NCBI GenBank assembly: GCA_026397475.1
Contig: JAPLUT010000002.1
Coordinates: 141,057 to 205,056, forward strand
DNA: 64,000 bases
Direction: 5' to 3'
Source: a candidate division SR1 bacterium
GTDB taxonomy: Bacteria > Patescibacteriota > Gracilibacteria > Absconditabacterales > Absconditicoccaceae
A program made the translations under genes and the position numbers. Of this stretch, positions 1 through 8,746 are shown piece by piece. Below the pieces are notes generated by a model. That model worked only from the letters and a program-made list of their open reading frames with translations, searched no databases and was not told the DNA's origin. Numbering within the stretch: position 1 is the stretch's first letter; every line of letters begins with the position of its first letter.

Positions 1-1806
1 AGACATTACCGTTTGAAAATATTTCAACGTAGCATGTGCAACTTTAGAAGTATACGCTTGATTGTCTTCCAAACTAATTCACGGAGAATATTTGAGATTC
101 ATCCAAACATTATTGGAATCCATATTTCCCATAAATGAAAATTTCACCACTCACAAAGGCATAAGGGACAATGCTCAAACAAAGAATACAAGAAACATAA
201 AAACAATTCATCTGGATCACCATCTCGATTGATTCCTACGATGATATCGGTTGGCGAATTTAACTCCGCTTCTCTCGAGAAAAGACAATGAAGGAGGAGA
301 AACATATATCTGTCATGACTTATAAAAAAACAAAGCAAGAACAGGGAGAATAAACATAGTCACTACCAAAGAAATAGCTAGATTTGAGATGATAGTGATC
401 GGCATCGCCTTGAGATATTCCCCCATAACCCCCGTCAATCAAAAATAGAGCGGGATGAAAATAACAATCGTCGTCAATGTTCAGAAGAAAATAGCTTTTC
501 CATAATTTTTAAGCGAGTCACCTATCGCATCCCAGATATTTCCGGCATACTTTTGTAACCCGACCACTATTCACTGTGTAATCACAATAAGATTATCAAT
601 CATTATTCCCAATACGAGAATCAAAGCAAACGAAACAATATTATTGAAACTTCCTATAGATTTGAGATAAATAAAATTAGCTAAATAGACGATAAGAAAT
701 GAAAGCATAATAAGCCATGAAGATCTCCATCAAAGAAAAAGAAGAATAATACAAAACACAAGCAATGCTGTCTCTCGAAAGTTTTCCATAAACAATCCAT
801 AGGTCCTTTGGATGCTTTCTTTTTGCGACAAAGTCTCAGTATAGGTTAAATCAGGAGTAGTTTTTGCATAATCAGTAATGGTAGTTTTTAAGGCATCAAC
901 AAAGGTATCAAGACTATATCCAGGAGATTTTTTTATCTGAAAAGAGAGTGCATTTTGCGTGTCTGAAGTATTCACATTGGTGATGACGAATGATTTTTTG
1001 TCCTGTTGTTTATATCCTATATATACTGTAGCAACATCTCTAAGTTTAATAGTTTTACCAGCGATATTGAGAAGGTCATAGTTTTTCAATTGTTCAATCA
1101 ATCAGGTCAAATTAGTCTCATAGTTTGTTATTTCAAATGAATATAGCTTACCAGCCACATCTTTTTTGTCCACAGGAAATTTTACAAAAGCTCACTTCAA
1201 CTGACCCACTATCATGGTAAAATCTAAATCCAAAATAGCTAATTTCTGTGCATCAAAAGTAAGTTTTACTTCCTGGACAGGTTTACCAATAATGTTGATA
1301 TCAGAAACTCATGCCACAGACTTTATCTGATCTTCCAAAGACTTTAATTTGGTATACATCACTTGCGTAGGAAAATTTCCAGCAACAGAAAATGAATATA
1401 CAGGAGTATCACTAACAGATATTTTTTTTACAGAAGGATAATTTACATCAGACGGCAATGTTGGATAGACTTGATCTATAGCGGCCTTCAAATCATTTGT
1501 CGCATCAACATCACTTTTGGCAGTAGTAAATTGAACTAAAATAGTTCCAAAATTATAATAACATGATGAAGTAATTTTATCAATATTTGTGATTGATTTA
1601 ATTTTCTGTTCCAATGGGATGATGACCTGTTCTTCTAAAGAAGAAGGATCAGCACCTAAGTAGCTAACACTCACATAATAATAGGGAATATTGACAGAAG
1701 GCTGTGCCTCTTTCGGTATAGTAAAAACACTGAATGCTCAGTAGATTCAGATAAAGACAGTGAATACCAATATTGCTACTTTATTTGTTTTCAGGAATTT
1801 TATCAT
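1..1806 (-). CDS. RND efflux transporter permease (partial, C-terminus off the left edge)
   Basis: Membrane pump of an RND-type efflux system, expected to export small molecules using an ion gradient. The 602 visible residues are the N-terminal part of a family usually about 1,000 residues long. TM1 lies at residues ~8-28, followed by the family pattern SYLGADPSSLEEQV at 48-61, a porter domain, and membrane helices from ~345 on. TM4 reads LGIMIDNLIV, so the usual Asp-Asp pair is D404-N405. Several UGA codons are read as Gly, for example in VFIGIYGAFS. The start is an ATG 29 bases after the adaptor gene, forming the usual adaptor-pump pair. The family assignment is firm; the substrate is unknown. 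Confidence 0.9.
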
Positions 1807-1835
1807 ATTTTTACAATGTTTTAAAATTCTAAATT

Positions 1836-2993
1836 TTATTGCACTATCACATCTCAAATATGCAATCCACTAAGGACTTCAACCGAACTATCATTTATGT
1901 TTCACAAAGTCACATATACATTTTGAATAGCAGATCCTACTTTACGTCTTACAAGATTTCATTCAAGCCTTGGACTGATATATTGCAAAGGAATCCACAC
2001 CTGACTTTTATCAATAGCTAGGGGCGCCATAACCAAAACCTTTTGTCATTCCTTGAAAAATGACTTTATCACGGGGACTTCGTAGATATAATTTTGCGTA
2101 ACAGAATCTTTATAGGGATATTGATACGTAAGTATCAAAACTCCAAGTTTTTTTCATTGTTCATCGCTCACATGCACTTTAGTTCACAAAGGAAATTGCT
2201 GATAAGAAAATATTTGCAAACTAAGGTTTCATAAAGTTGAAGGCGTAATCTGACAAATCAAAACACCAGCAGTAACCTTATTTTCTTCACCGATACCTCT
2301 TGATTTAACAATACCATCTACTCCTGCATATAAGAGCTCACCTTCAAGTCCACGAGAAAGTGTAGTCATACTTTGTTCAAGAGTAAGGATTTGATTTGTT
2401 ACCCCCGCAAGCTGACTTTCTTTACTAGTATCAGCAGCATCCATCTGACGTTGTAAAGTTTCTTGAGCAAGCAAAAGATTGCTCATTTGTGTTTTTAATT
2501 GTGATGCTGCAGTCCCGGTACTTGAACGTAAAGAAATTTTTATATCATCAAGCAAGCGGATATTGTTATCATACTGAGCTTCAAGAATACCCTTTTGTGA
2601 AGACAAAGTTTCTTCAGTCAATGAATAAACAGATGCAAGATTATCATGCTGTTGTTGTAAAACATCCAATTGCGTTTGTATATTTTGATAAGAAGTATCA
2701 TCAGCATTAGGTATTATTTTTGCGATAACAGTGTCTTTGTATACACGCTTACCAGGTTGACAATCGACATAATCTAAGCTACCAGCCCTACTAACTGAGA
2801 CATTCTTAACGCTGTCAGAAATAACAATTCCATACAAAGCTTTTTGAGAAACAGGAGAACCACCAACAACATATGAGGTCGTAAATCACTGAACACTTCC
2901 CGTAGAAATAATACTATCATCTACAACTTTTCCACATCATGTAACCACAAAGATGGTAAGAGAGAGTAAAGATATAATGAATAACTTTTTCAT
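1836..2993 (-). CDS. RND/HlyD-type efflux adaptor (membrane fusion protein), lipoprotein
   Basis: Periplasmic-adaptor-type subunit (385 residues) that would link the downstream RND pump to the cell surface. The N-terminus is a lipoprotein signal (hydrophobic stretch followed by VVTGCGK, where the Gly before Cys is a UGA codon). A split biotinyl-lipoyl-like segment (YVDCQPGKRVYKDTVIAKI; later GELLYAGVDGIVKSRGIGE) brackets a coiled-coil of about 90 residues rich in Gln and Leu, which is the classic membrane-fusion layout. A beta-barrel-like C-terminal part follows. It stops with TAA after GDVIVQ and is co-transcribed with the pump. An adaptor with no visible outer-membrane channel gene nearby fits a lineage whose envelope is debated. 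Confidence 0.85.
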
Positions 2994-3045
2994 AAGAATA
3001 GAACAAAAAAATATAAATAGAAAACATCAAAAAAGATTAAAATAT

Positions 3046-3073
3046 AGAATAGCAATTTAAGCAACAAAGTCAA
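3046..3073 (-). promoter_or_regulatory. Promoter for the efflux operon
   Basis: On the minus strand a -35 TTGACT and a -10 TATTCT are separated by 16 bases, ending about 53 bases upstream of the adaptor ATG. It is the only good sigma-70-like pair in the gap before the adaptor gene. Inferred from sequence match only. Confidence 0.5.
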
Positions 3074-3153
3074 TAGAATAAGACAATATTACAAACATAA
3101 GCAAACAAAAAAAGGCAGCATATATACCGCCCCCTAATCCGGTTTTCCATTTA

Positions 3154-3546
3154 TTAGATTTTCATTAATGCAACTCGAATAGTAAAGAGAGAAATGGCCA
3201 ACACCAACAATCAAGTAAGAAATGATCCCATAGATGAAGAGTAAAACCATCTATACTTACCATAAGCATAATTTGGGAATCGCAACAACACCAATCATTT
3301 TATCAAAGAGCTATATCCAAAAATAGAAAAGAACATCGCCCATCCATTGTTAAATGATTGATAGACGGTCAAGAAAAGAAATCAAAGAAGCATAGTAAAA
3401 AATGCTCGTACTCTAACAATATCAGAATTTTTTAATGTTTTCTCCATAATAGCTCTAAATGTCTTAGGCGCAAAAAGCATAGGCAAGCCGATAGCCAACA
3501 TAAAGAATGCCGTCCAGAGAAGCAATAACTTAGGAAAAGCAACCAT
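3154..3546 (-). CDS. Small integral membrane protein, unknown function
   Basis: A 130-residue protein with three or four hydrophobic helices: KLLLLWTAFFMLAIGLP near the N-terminus, a middle helix starting FFTMLLGFLFL, and a C-terminal helix LLVLAISLFTIRVAL. Four UGA codons are read as Gly. It lies 24 bases downstream of the HIT gene on the same strand and probably shares its transcript. I do not recognise the family. Length and helix count resemble small DUF4345-like membrane proteins, but no motif supports that. Confidence 0.6.
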
Positions 3547-3569
3547 GAAAATATAATTAAAAAATAAAA

Positions 3570-4013
3570 CTACGCTTTAAAAGAATCAGCAAGTTTTTGT
3601 AACTCATTTATATCAGCCTTGGGCCCTATCTCTGTAGTAATATATCAAGGGTAATCATCAAAAGAAAGCTCCCTTCATCATATATATTCTTTTCGGTCTT
3701 TAGTCAATCCATGCATAGGATAGAGCTTAAAATGAGCATGATTGACTCATAATCCCTCCATTACCATTCCGACTCTTTGTACTCATAATCATTGCTTAAG
3801 GAGAGAAATAACTTTTTTTACTGCCAAAGTATATTTAGCATAATAATCATCTTGTAAAACAAAAATATCAGAGTCATGATGCTCCTTTGAAATGACCAAA
3901 GTTTGTCCCTTACAATTAGGAAAAATATCAAATATCGCAAAAAAATTATCATCTTCCCAAATCTTAACACTCGGTATTTCTCCAGCAACTATTTTACAAA
4001 AGACACAGTCCAT
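3570..4013 (-). CDS. HIT-family (histidine triad) nucleotide-binding protein
   Basis: A 147-residue HIT protein; such proteins hydrolyse or transfer nucleotidyl groups from compounds such as adenosine phosphoramidates. It begins CVFCKIVAGEIPSVKI, the standard HIT start, with FDIFPNCKGQTLVISKEHH following. The C-terminal active-site stretch reads NHAHFKLYP, so two triad histidines are present and the third position is Lys. Half the gene (from residue 75) is only visible when UGA is read as Gly. The start ATG is clear. It lies downstream of the terminator of the unclassified RNA, so it needs its own promoter. Confidence 0.85.
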
Positions 4014-4073
4014 AAGACAGGATAGGAGGTAAATACTAAAATACTAGCATTATTAAACAATAAATCAAGCAAA

Positions 4074-4097
4074 TAAAAAAATCGCAGAAAGCGATTT
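4074..4097 (-). terminator. Terminator of the unclassified RNA
   Basis: On the minus strand, a perfect 7-bp stem AAATCGC/GCGATTT with a 5-base loop is followed directly by a run of T. The T-run is on the minus strand, which helps orient the RNA upstream of it. Confidence 0.7.
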
Positions 4098-4099
4098 AA

Positions 4100-4443
4100 T
4101 TAGGATAAGGAAGAAGGGAACTAGCATACAAAATGTCGCAAAAATCGGGTTATCACTATTATACTAGCGAAGCAGAGATTTTAGTATTCGCGAAAGCGAA
4201 TGGCAACCAACGTGATACAAGCAAGATATACACAAAGGCATAAACCAGTTTTTGACAAGACTATAAAGAGCTAATGAATGCTATAAGGAGTACGTAAAAG
4301 CTTGATGCTACAATAAATAAATACTTTTTATTTTTGTTTTTGGTAGCACTTTTAAGTACAGAACGTATAGGGTAAGACACTAGAATACAGTAAGTAGACC
4401 GGTAGCGTATCACATTATAGTCATATGTAAGACCTTCTTCCTC
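4100..4443 (-). ncRNA. Structured RNA of unknown class (~340 nt)
   Basis: No open frame of interest occurs here. A strong promoter (4450-4477) points into it and an intrinsic terminator closes it. The predicted 5' end GAGGAAGAAGG pairs with CCTTCTTCCTT at the 3' end (4107-4117 with 4433-4443), closing the whole molecule. Internal helices include a long hairpin at about 4275-4352 (GUAC, UAAAAG and GUGCUAC arms) and UUCGC/GCGAA near 4175-4190. This is the architecture of a housekeeping RNA. I looked for RNase P, SRP and 6S signatures and could not make any fit. On the opposite strand the small hairpin would have a GAAA tetraloop, so orientation is not fully certain. Confidence 0.5.
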
Positions 4444-4449
4444 AAGTAA

Positions 4450-4477
4450 AGTATACTCACAATTTCAAATAAAGCAA
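4450..4477 (-). promoter_or_regulatory. Promoter of the unclassified RNA
   Basis: Minus strand: -35 TTGCTT, 16-base spacer, -10 TATACT, with GTGAG directly before the -10. The same arrangement occurs upstream of the two surface-protein genes at 54159 and 55584. The predicted start of transcription, about 7 bases on, is the first G of the closing helix. Confidence 0.65.
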
Positions 4478-4597
4478 ATTTTGAGGGACTTTTTTGAAGG
4501 AAATCTCTTTTTAATCAAAAATTTGTAAACAAATTTCAGAAGACTTTTTTGAGGCCTATTTCCAATTGCAAATTCCCCTCTTTTTTTTATATATTTC

Positions 4598-4626
4598 TTG
4601 ATATTTTTTGATTTTTAGTATATTAT
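4598..4626 (+). promoter_or_regulatory. Promoter of glyS; mRNA probably leaderless
   Basis: TTGATA, 17-base spacer, TATTAT, ending 9 bases before the glyS ATG. Transcription would start at or within a few bases of the ATG, leaving no room for a ribosome-binding site. Confidence 0.5.
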
Positions 4627-4635
4627 ACAGTTATT

Positions 4636-6078
4636 ATGTGATTTAGCTTAGAAACAATCGTTGCACGAGCAAAAAGAAGAGGTTTTGCCTATCCAGGATC
4701 AGATATTTATGGGGGGTTAGCAAATGCTCGAGATTTAGGACCTTACGGAACAGAGATTAAGAGAAATATAGAGAACAACCGACGGAACTACTTCGTACAA
4801 TCGAGAGAAGACGTCATTTGATTGGATTCTCAGATTTTAATGAATCCCAAAGTTTGGGAAGCATCTGGACATGTAGGAGGTTTTTCAGATCCTCTTGTAG
4901 ATTGTAAAAAATGCAAAAATAGAGAAAGAGCAGATCAACTTATTGAATCATCCCTAAAAGACGTAAGAAAACAATATTCAGATGAAGACATACAAAAAGA
5001 GCTTACAAAACTTATTTGAGTAAACAATCTTGTATCTGAGTCACGAAGCTTTGAGCAACAAAAAGGATACTTAGATGGATATAAAATCAAGTGTCCAAAA
5101 TGCTGATCATGCGACCGAACAGAACCCAAAAAATTTAATCTGATGTTCAAAACTCAACAAGGAATCGTTGAGGGAGAATGAACAGATATTTATCTGAGAC
5201 CTGAAACTGCACAAGGAATATTTGTAAATTTCAAAAATATATTAGACACTACGAGAAGTAAGATTCCTTTTGGTATCGCTCAAGTAGGAAAATCATTTAG
5301 AAATGAAATTACTCCCGGAAATTTTATGTTCAGAGTAAGAGAATTTTATCAGATGGAGATAGAATATTTTGTAGAAAATAATGAAGAAACTGGACTTAAA
5401 GCCTTTGAAGAACGAAAAGCACTAAGCAAGAAACGACGAATAGAAGAGATAGGAATCAAGGAAGATAAGTTAAAATTTAGAGATCACGACAAAGATGAAT
5501 TGAGTTTCTACAGCAAGTGAACTTGTGACGTAGAATACGCATTTCCTCGAGGACGAGGAGAATTGCAAGGTATCGCATACAGGACAGATTATGACTTAAA
5601 ACAACATATGCAACATTCTGGAAAGGACCTACAATATAATGATCCTTATACCGGGAAAAGATATATTCCTCATGTGATTGAGCCAAGTCGATGACTCACA
5701 AGAGCGATATTGACGACCATGATAGACGCTTATGATGAAGAAAAATACACTGATGGGAACTGAGCAGAAGCGTCAAGAGTTGTTGCAAGATTTCACAAAA
5801 ATGTTGCACCGATAAAATTTGCTATCATCCCTCTTGTCAAAAAAGACGAGAAAATGGTGGCTATGGCGAGAGATATTTTCAAGAGACTCAGTAAACAATA
5901 TATGGTAGAGTTTGATGATAGCGGAAACATAGGAAAATCTTACCGCAGACAAGATGAAATCGGAACTCCATATTGCATCACCGTAGATCATCAAAGCTTA
6001 GAAGACGGAACAATAACATTGAGAACAAGAGATGACATGAAACAAATCAGAATCAAAGCAGACAAAATTAAATTTTAA
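4636..6078 (+). CDS. glyS: Glycyl-tRNA synthetase (class II, eukaryote-like homodimer type)
   Basis: Charges tRNA-Gly; in a code-25 organism it must also charge the UGA-reading tRNA-Gly(UCA). The 480 residues show the alpha2-type GlyRS pattern: [20 protein letters not shown] at 14-33, then [21 protein letters not shown], class II motif 2 around [21 protein letters not shown], and the C-terminal anticodon-binding domain ([20 protein letters not shown]). Two CxxC pairs (CKKC; CPKCGSC) are visible in the insertion. UGA is codon 2 and recurs at conserved glycines such as DVIGLDS. It has its own promoter. The label glyS follows common annotation; glyQS is also used for this type. Confidence 0.97.
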
Positions 6079-6086
6079 AAATGTTT

Positions 6087-6283
6087 TGTCTCCCTTGTGA
6101 CCAAAGGGAATCCCGTGGGATAAAGGGATTTATCTATCGCAGATAGAGAAGCCGAATCCACCTTCGTGGATAAAGGACAGAGGGATTTGAAAACTAATTT
6201 ATTCTTAAATCCTCCATCCGCAAAATGCGGATATCTTTTAGCTCCGCAAATGACAAGCCTCCTCCTTTAAAAAGGAGGACAAA
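6087..6283. repeat. Inverted pair of palindromic repeats (same family as 61108-61149 and 61572-61624)
   Basis: Left arm 6087-6188 begins TGTCTCCCTTG and ends AGAGGGATTT. It contains small hairpins, including one with TCCACCTTCGTGGA. Right arm 6207-6283 begins AAATCCTCCATCCGC and ends GGAGGACAAA. The right arm, read on the other strand, matches the left arm scaffold, so the two form an inverted pair around an 18-base centre. Both arms carry short extra palindromes absent from the copies around the DUF559 gene at 61 kb. No gene is present. Confidence 0.7.
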
Positions 6284-6340
6284 TAAAAAAAATACCACCA
6301 TTATTCATTATTAATTTTTAATTATTCATTGTCTCAAAGC

Positions 6341-7450
6341 ATGGCTGAATCGAGTAACTTCGTAGAAAAAACATTAGGTGTAAATCTAGATTCCAAAATA
6401 AATCCTGATGTTTTTCCTGAAATGAAAGCTTCAGCTCCGATATATACTCCCCCACCTCAAGCTACACCAACACAGACACAAATACCTCCACAAGCCCAAA
6501 TAACGCAACCCGTGATCCAAATCATAGAAAGAGTAATTTACAAAAAACAAAGAATGCATGGATTTTTTAGAACGTTAACCATCATAGCACTACTCATTAT
6601 ATGATTTCTTATGCTCGGAGAATCGACAGGCATGATAGAGCTTTCAATAAACAGCTTCAAACTTCATCAGATATTTCCTATCGTTATCATACTCAGTACG
6701 ATTGTCATACGAAGTTACAAATGAATACTCGGAAAAATATTTTGACTCATTCTTTTTCTAGCGGTATTTGGAGGACTCTTTGGAATAGAAGTGTATACCG
6801 GACTTAATCCCTCAAGCAAACGAAAGGCTTGAGAAAATATCAACTACACGCTAACAAATACAGAAACAAATTTATATCTAAATACCCTTATAGGAAACGC
6901 AGACATCAAGGCGAATACAAAGAGCAAAGCCATTGAAGGGACACGAAATTCAGATAGAAAATTATTGATATCCTGATGACTCGACCAGAATATAGCTTTT
7001 CTCAATTTTAACGAAGATAACAATCGAAACATTCTTGGGAACTATCTTAGTAACATCAATCTTTCACTTCCAAACAGCACAACATTTGATCTTATCTATG
7101 TAAAAAATCTTCTCTGATCAGACACCATAGACCTCAATGGGATTCAACGAAAAATGATTAAATTTCACGCTGGGATAAACAACCTCACGATACAAGTAGC
7201 AAAGGTTATTTCATGAAGTAGGATAGAAATTCAAGGGACAGCAGCCAATATAAATCTTGATATTCCTGAGGACATATGAGTAACCATGTATTACAAACAA
7301 CTCATAGGGACACTGGAAACGCCATGATTCGAAGCGCTCTCTGGGAACTTTTTCAAATCAAACAACAGCGCGACAGCTAAATCTATGCTAAATATTTACG
7401 TAAATCTTGCTGCAGGAAAGACAAAAATCAATCGAATCACAACAAAATAA
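6341..7450 (+). CDS. Membrane protein with C-terminal beta-rich (LiaF/DUF4097-like) domain
   Basis: 369 residues. Residues ~25-62 are a Pro/Gln/Thr-rich linker (PPPQATPTQTQ). Three membrane helices follow at about 76-93, 105-121 and 128-147, the last ending FGGLFGIEVY. The rest is repetitive beta-strand sequence with alternating hydrophobics and many Asn, Ile and Gly (ISGSRIEIQGTAANINLDIP; GVTMYYKQLIG), as in toast-rack or LiaF C-terminal domains of envelope-stress proteins. That family link is inferred from pattern only. The ATG at 6341 was chosen; an in-frame TTG at 6329 is possible. smpB follows 24 bases later. The upstream AT-rich stretch 6299-6340 has no clear ribosome site. Confidence 0.7.
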
Positions 7451-7474
7451 ACTTTAAGCACTAGCTTTCCAAAG

Positions 7475-7930
7475 ATGAAATTAATAAGCAAAAATAAACA
7501 CGCTTACCATGATTATCAGATCGACAAAGAATATGAAGTCTGAATCATTTTGAAGTGACACGAAGTTAAATCTATCAAAGCAAGTCATGTAAACATCAAA
7601 GATAGTATTATAAGATTAGAACATAAAGAACTCTGGATCAACAACATGGACGTTCCTTTATACGAAAAGACATCACATCTCCTTGTTCCTGGGTATCTTC
7701 CAAAATGAAAAAGGAAAATCCTCATTACAAAAAAAGAACTAGCAAAAATATCTTCTGCATTAGACAAGTCTGGAACTACGATTATTCCCCTAGAAATATA
7801 TCTCAATAAACGTGGACTCATAAAAATAAAAATAGGCGTAGGAAAAACCTTAAGAAAAGTAGAAAAGAAGCAGATTTTGAAAGAAAAAGATATAGACAGA
7901 CAAATGAAGAGAGAGATGAAACATTTGTAA
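7475..7930 (+). CDS. smpB: SsrA-binding protein SmpB
   Basis: Binds tmRNA and delivers it to stalled ribosomes for trans-translation. The 151 residues match the family along its length: SKNKHAYHDYQIDKEYEVGI at 4-23, KGHEVKSIKASHVNIKDS, the RKILITKKEL and IIPLEIYLNKRG strands, GVGKTLRKVEKKQ, and a basic C-terminal tail (KDIDRQMKREMKHL) that would enter the mRNA channel. Three UGA codons encode conserved glycines. Its RNA partner ssrA is at 63627-64000 in the same window. It is probably co-transcribed with the membrane protein upstream. Confidence 0.95.
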
Positions 7931-7959
7931 TTGAGACGCTAAAAAAATTAAAGTATAAT
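7931..7959 (+). promoter_or_regulatory. Promoter upstream of tRNA-Cys
   Basis: TTGAGA, 17-base spacer, TATAAT, beginning directly after the smpB stop. It would give a leader of about 80 bases before the tRNA. That leader contains a 9-bp palindrome (7979-8003, ATTACAAAT/ATTTGTAAT) of unknown role. Confidence 0.6.
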
Positions 7960-8047
7960 AAAAAATTTCTAAGGTCGAAATTACAAATTATATTATTTGT
8001 AATTGAAAAGAAAAAGCAGATTCGTATATATGCACCACGACCAAAAT

Positions 8048-8121
8048 GGCACCTTGCTAGAGTGGTCCAATAGACGGGTCTGCAAAACCTTGGCTCATCG
8101 GTTCGAATCCGATAGGTGCCT
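8048..8121 (+). tRNA. tRNA-Cys (anticodon GCA)
   Basis: 74-base cloverleaf: acceptor GGCACCT pairs with AGGTGCC, T-loop GGTTCGAATCC, anticodon loop CTGCAAA with anticodon GCA. The unpaired last base is U, the cysteine discriminator. No CCA is encoded. In code 25, UGA is Gly, so Cys keeps only UGU and UGC, consistent with a GCA anticodon. Confidence 0.95.
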
Positions 8122-8170
8122 AATAAATTCTAGCAAACTGATCCAAGCGAATACCCTCAGTTCCGTCATC

Positions 8171-8199
8171 AAAAAAACTCCTCAATGGGAGCTTTTTTT
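8171..8199 (+). terminator. Terminator after tRNA-Cys
   Basis: Short stem CTCCT/GGGAG with loop CAAT, flanked by an A-run and followed by seven T. Confidence 0.65.
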
Positions 8200-8267
8200 G
8201 TTATAAAAACGAAACTTGATTTTTTTAAAAATAAAAATATATACAAAGACACCAAAAACAAAAAGAA

Positions 8268-8591
8268 ATGAACTACTATATTTATTGTTACGCACTAATT
8301 GCAGGCATATTATCATGCGCTGCATATACCTTTGTAGGCCAAACTGCTATAAAGATCACAAAATTATCGGTTGAATCAGAAAACGAGGTGTCTCTTAATT
8401 TAGGTTTAATCATAATTGGACAAGCAATAATAAGAACAGGAGCAATTCTTATAATTGTTATTATAATAGGCCTTCTCATATGTTTTCCACCTCATATAGG
8501 CCTATTATTACTACTTATATGGGCTTGTGGTGTATCGTTAGGAGCAGGATATTTTCTCGGAAATGAAATTGTCGATAGCAAGAGCAGCTAA
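8268..8591 (+). CDS. Small hydrophobic membrane protein, unknown function
   Basis: 107 residues with about three membrane helices: residues ~5-25, ~43-68 (LGLIIIGQAIIRTGAILIIV) and ~73-99. It is rich in Ile, Leu and Gly. The spacing of small residues and the hairpin-like layout loosely recall rotary ATPase c subunits, but no ion-binding Glu/Asp appears in a helix, so I do not make that call. All eleven glycines use GGN codons and none uses UGA, unlike the neighbours. It stands alone between two terminators. Confidence 0.6.
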   Translation: MNYYIYCYALIAGILSCAAYTFVGQTAIKITKLSVESENEVSLNLGLIIIGQAIIRTGAILIIVIIIGLLICFPPHIGLLLLLIWACGVSLGAGYFLGNEIVDSKSS

Positions 8592-8621
8592 AAAACTAAG
8601 ATTAAAAAAAATCAAACTACG

Positions 8622-8648
8622 CTTCTGGGTTTTCTCAGAAGTTTTTTT
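8622..8648 (+). terminator. Terminator after the small membrane protein gene
   Basis: Stem CTTCTG/CAGAAG followed by seven T. The same CTTCTGAG-type hairpin ends the gene at 10406. Confidence 0.75.
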
Positions 8649-8746
8649 ATATACTAATTGATTTTTATCGACAAAACAATATCTTGTTGTTAGAACAAAA
8701 CGAAAACAAAAAGAGAAAGATTAGATTTATCTCTTTTTTTATTTTA

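Noticed and set aside
4100..4443. RNase P RNA (rnpB) as identity of the structured RNA.
   Set aside because: The universal core sequences near the 5' and 3' ends are not found on either strand in the right positions, though size and closing helix would fit.
8268..8591. ATP synthase subunit c.
   Set aside because: Hydrophobic hairpin layout is similar, but no carboxylate lies in the middle of a helix and no other ATPase genes are nearby.
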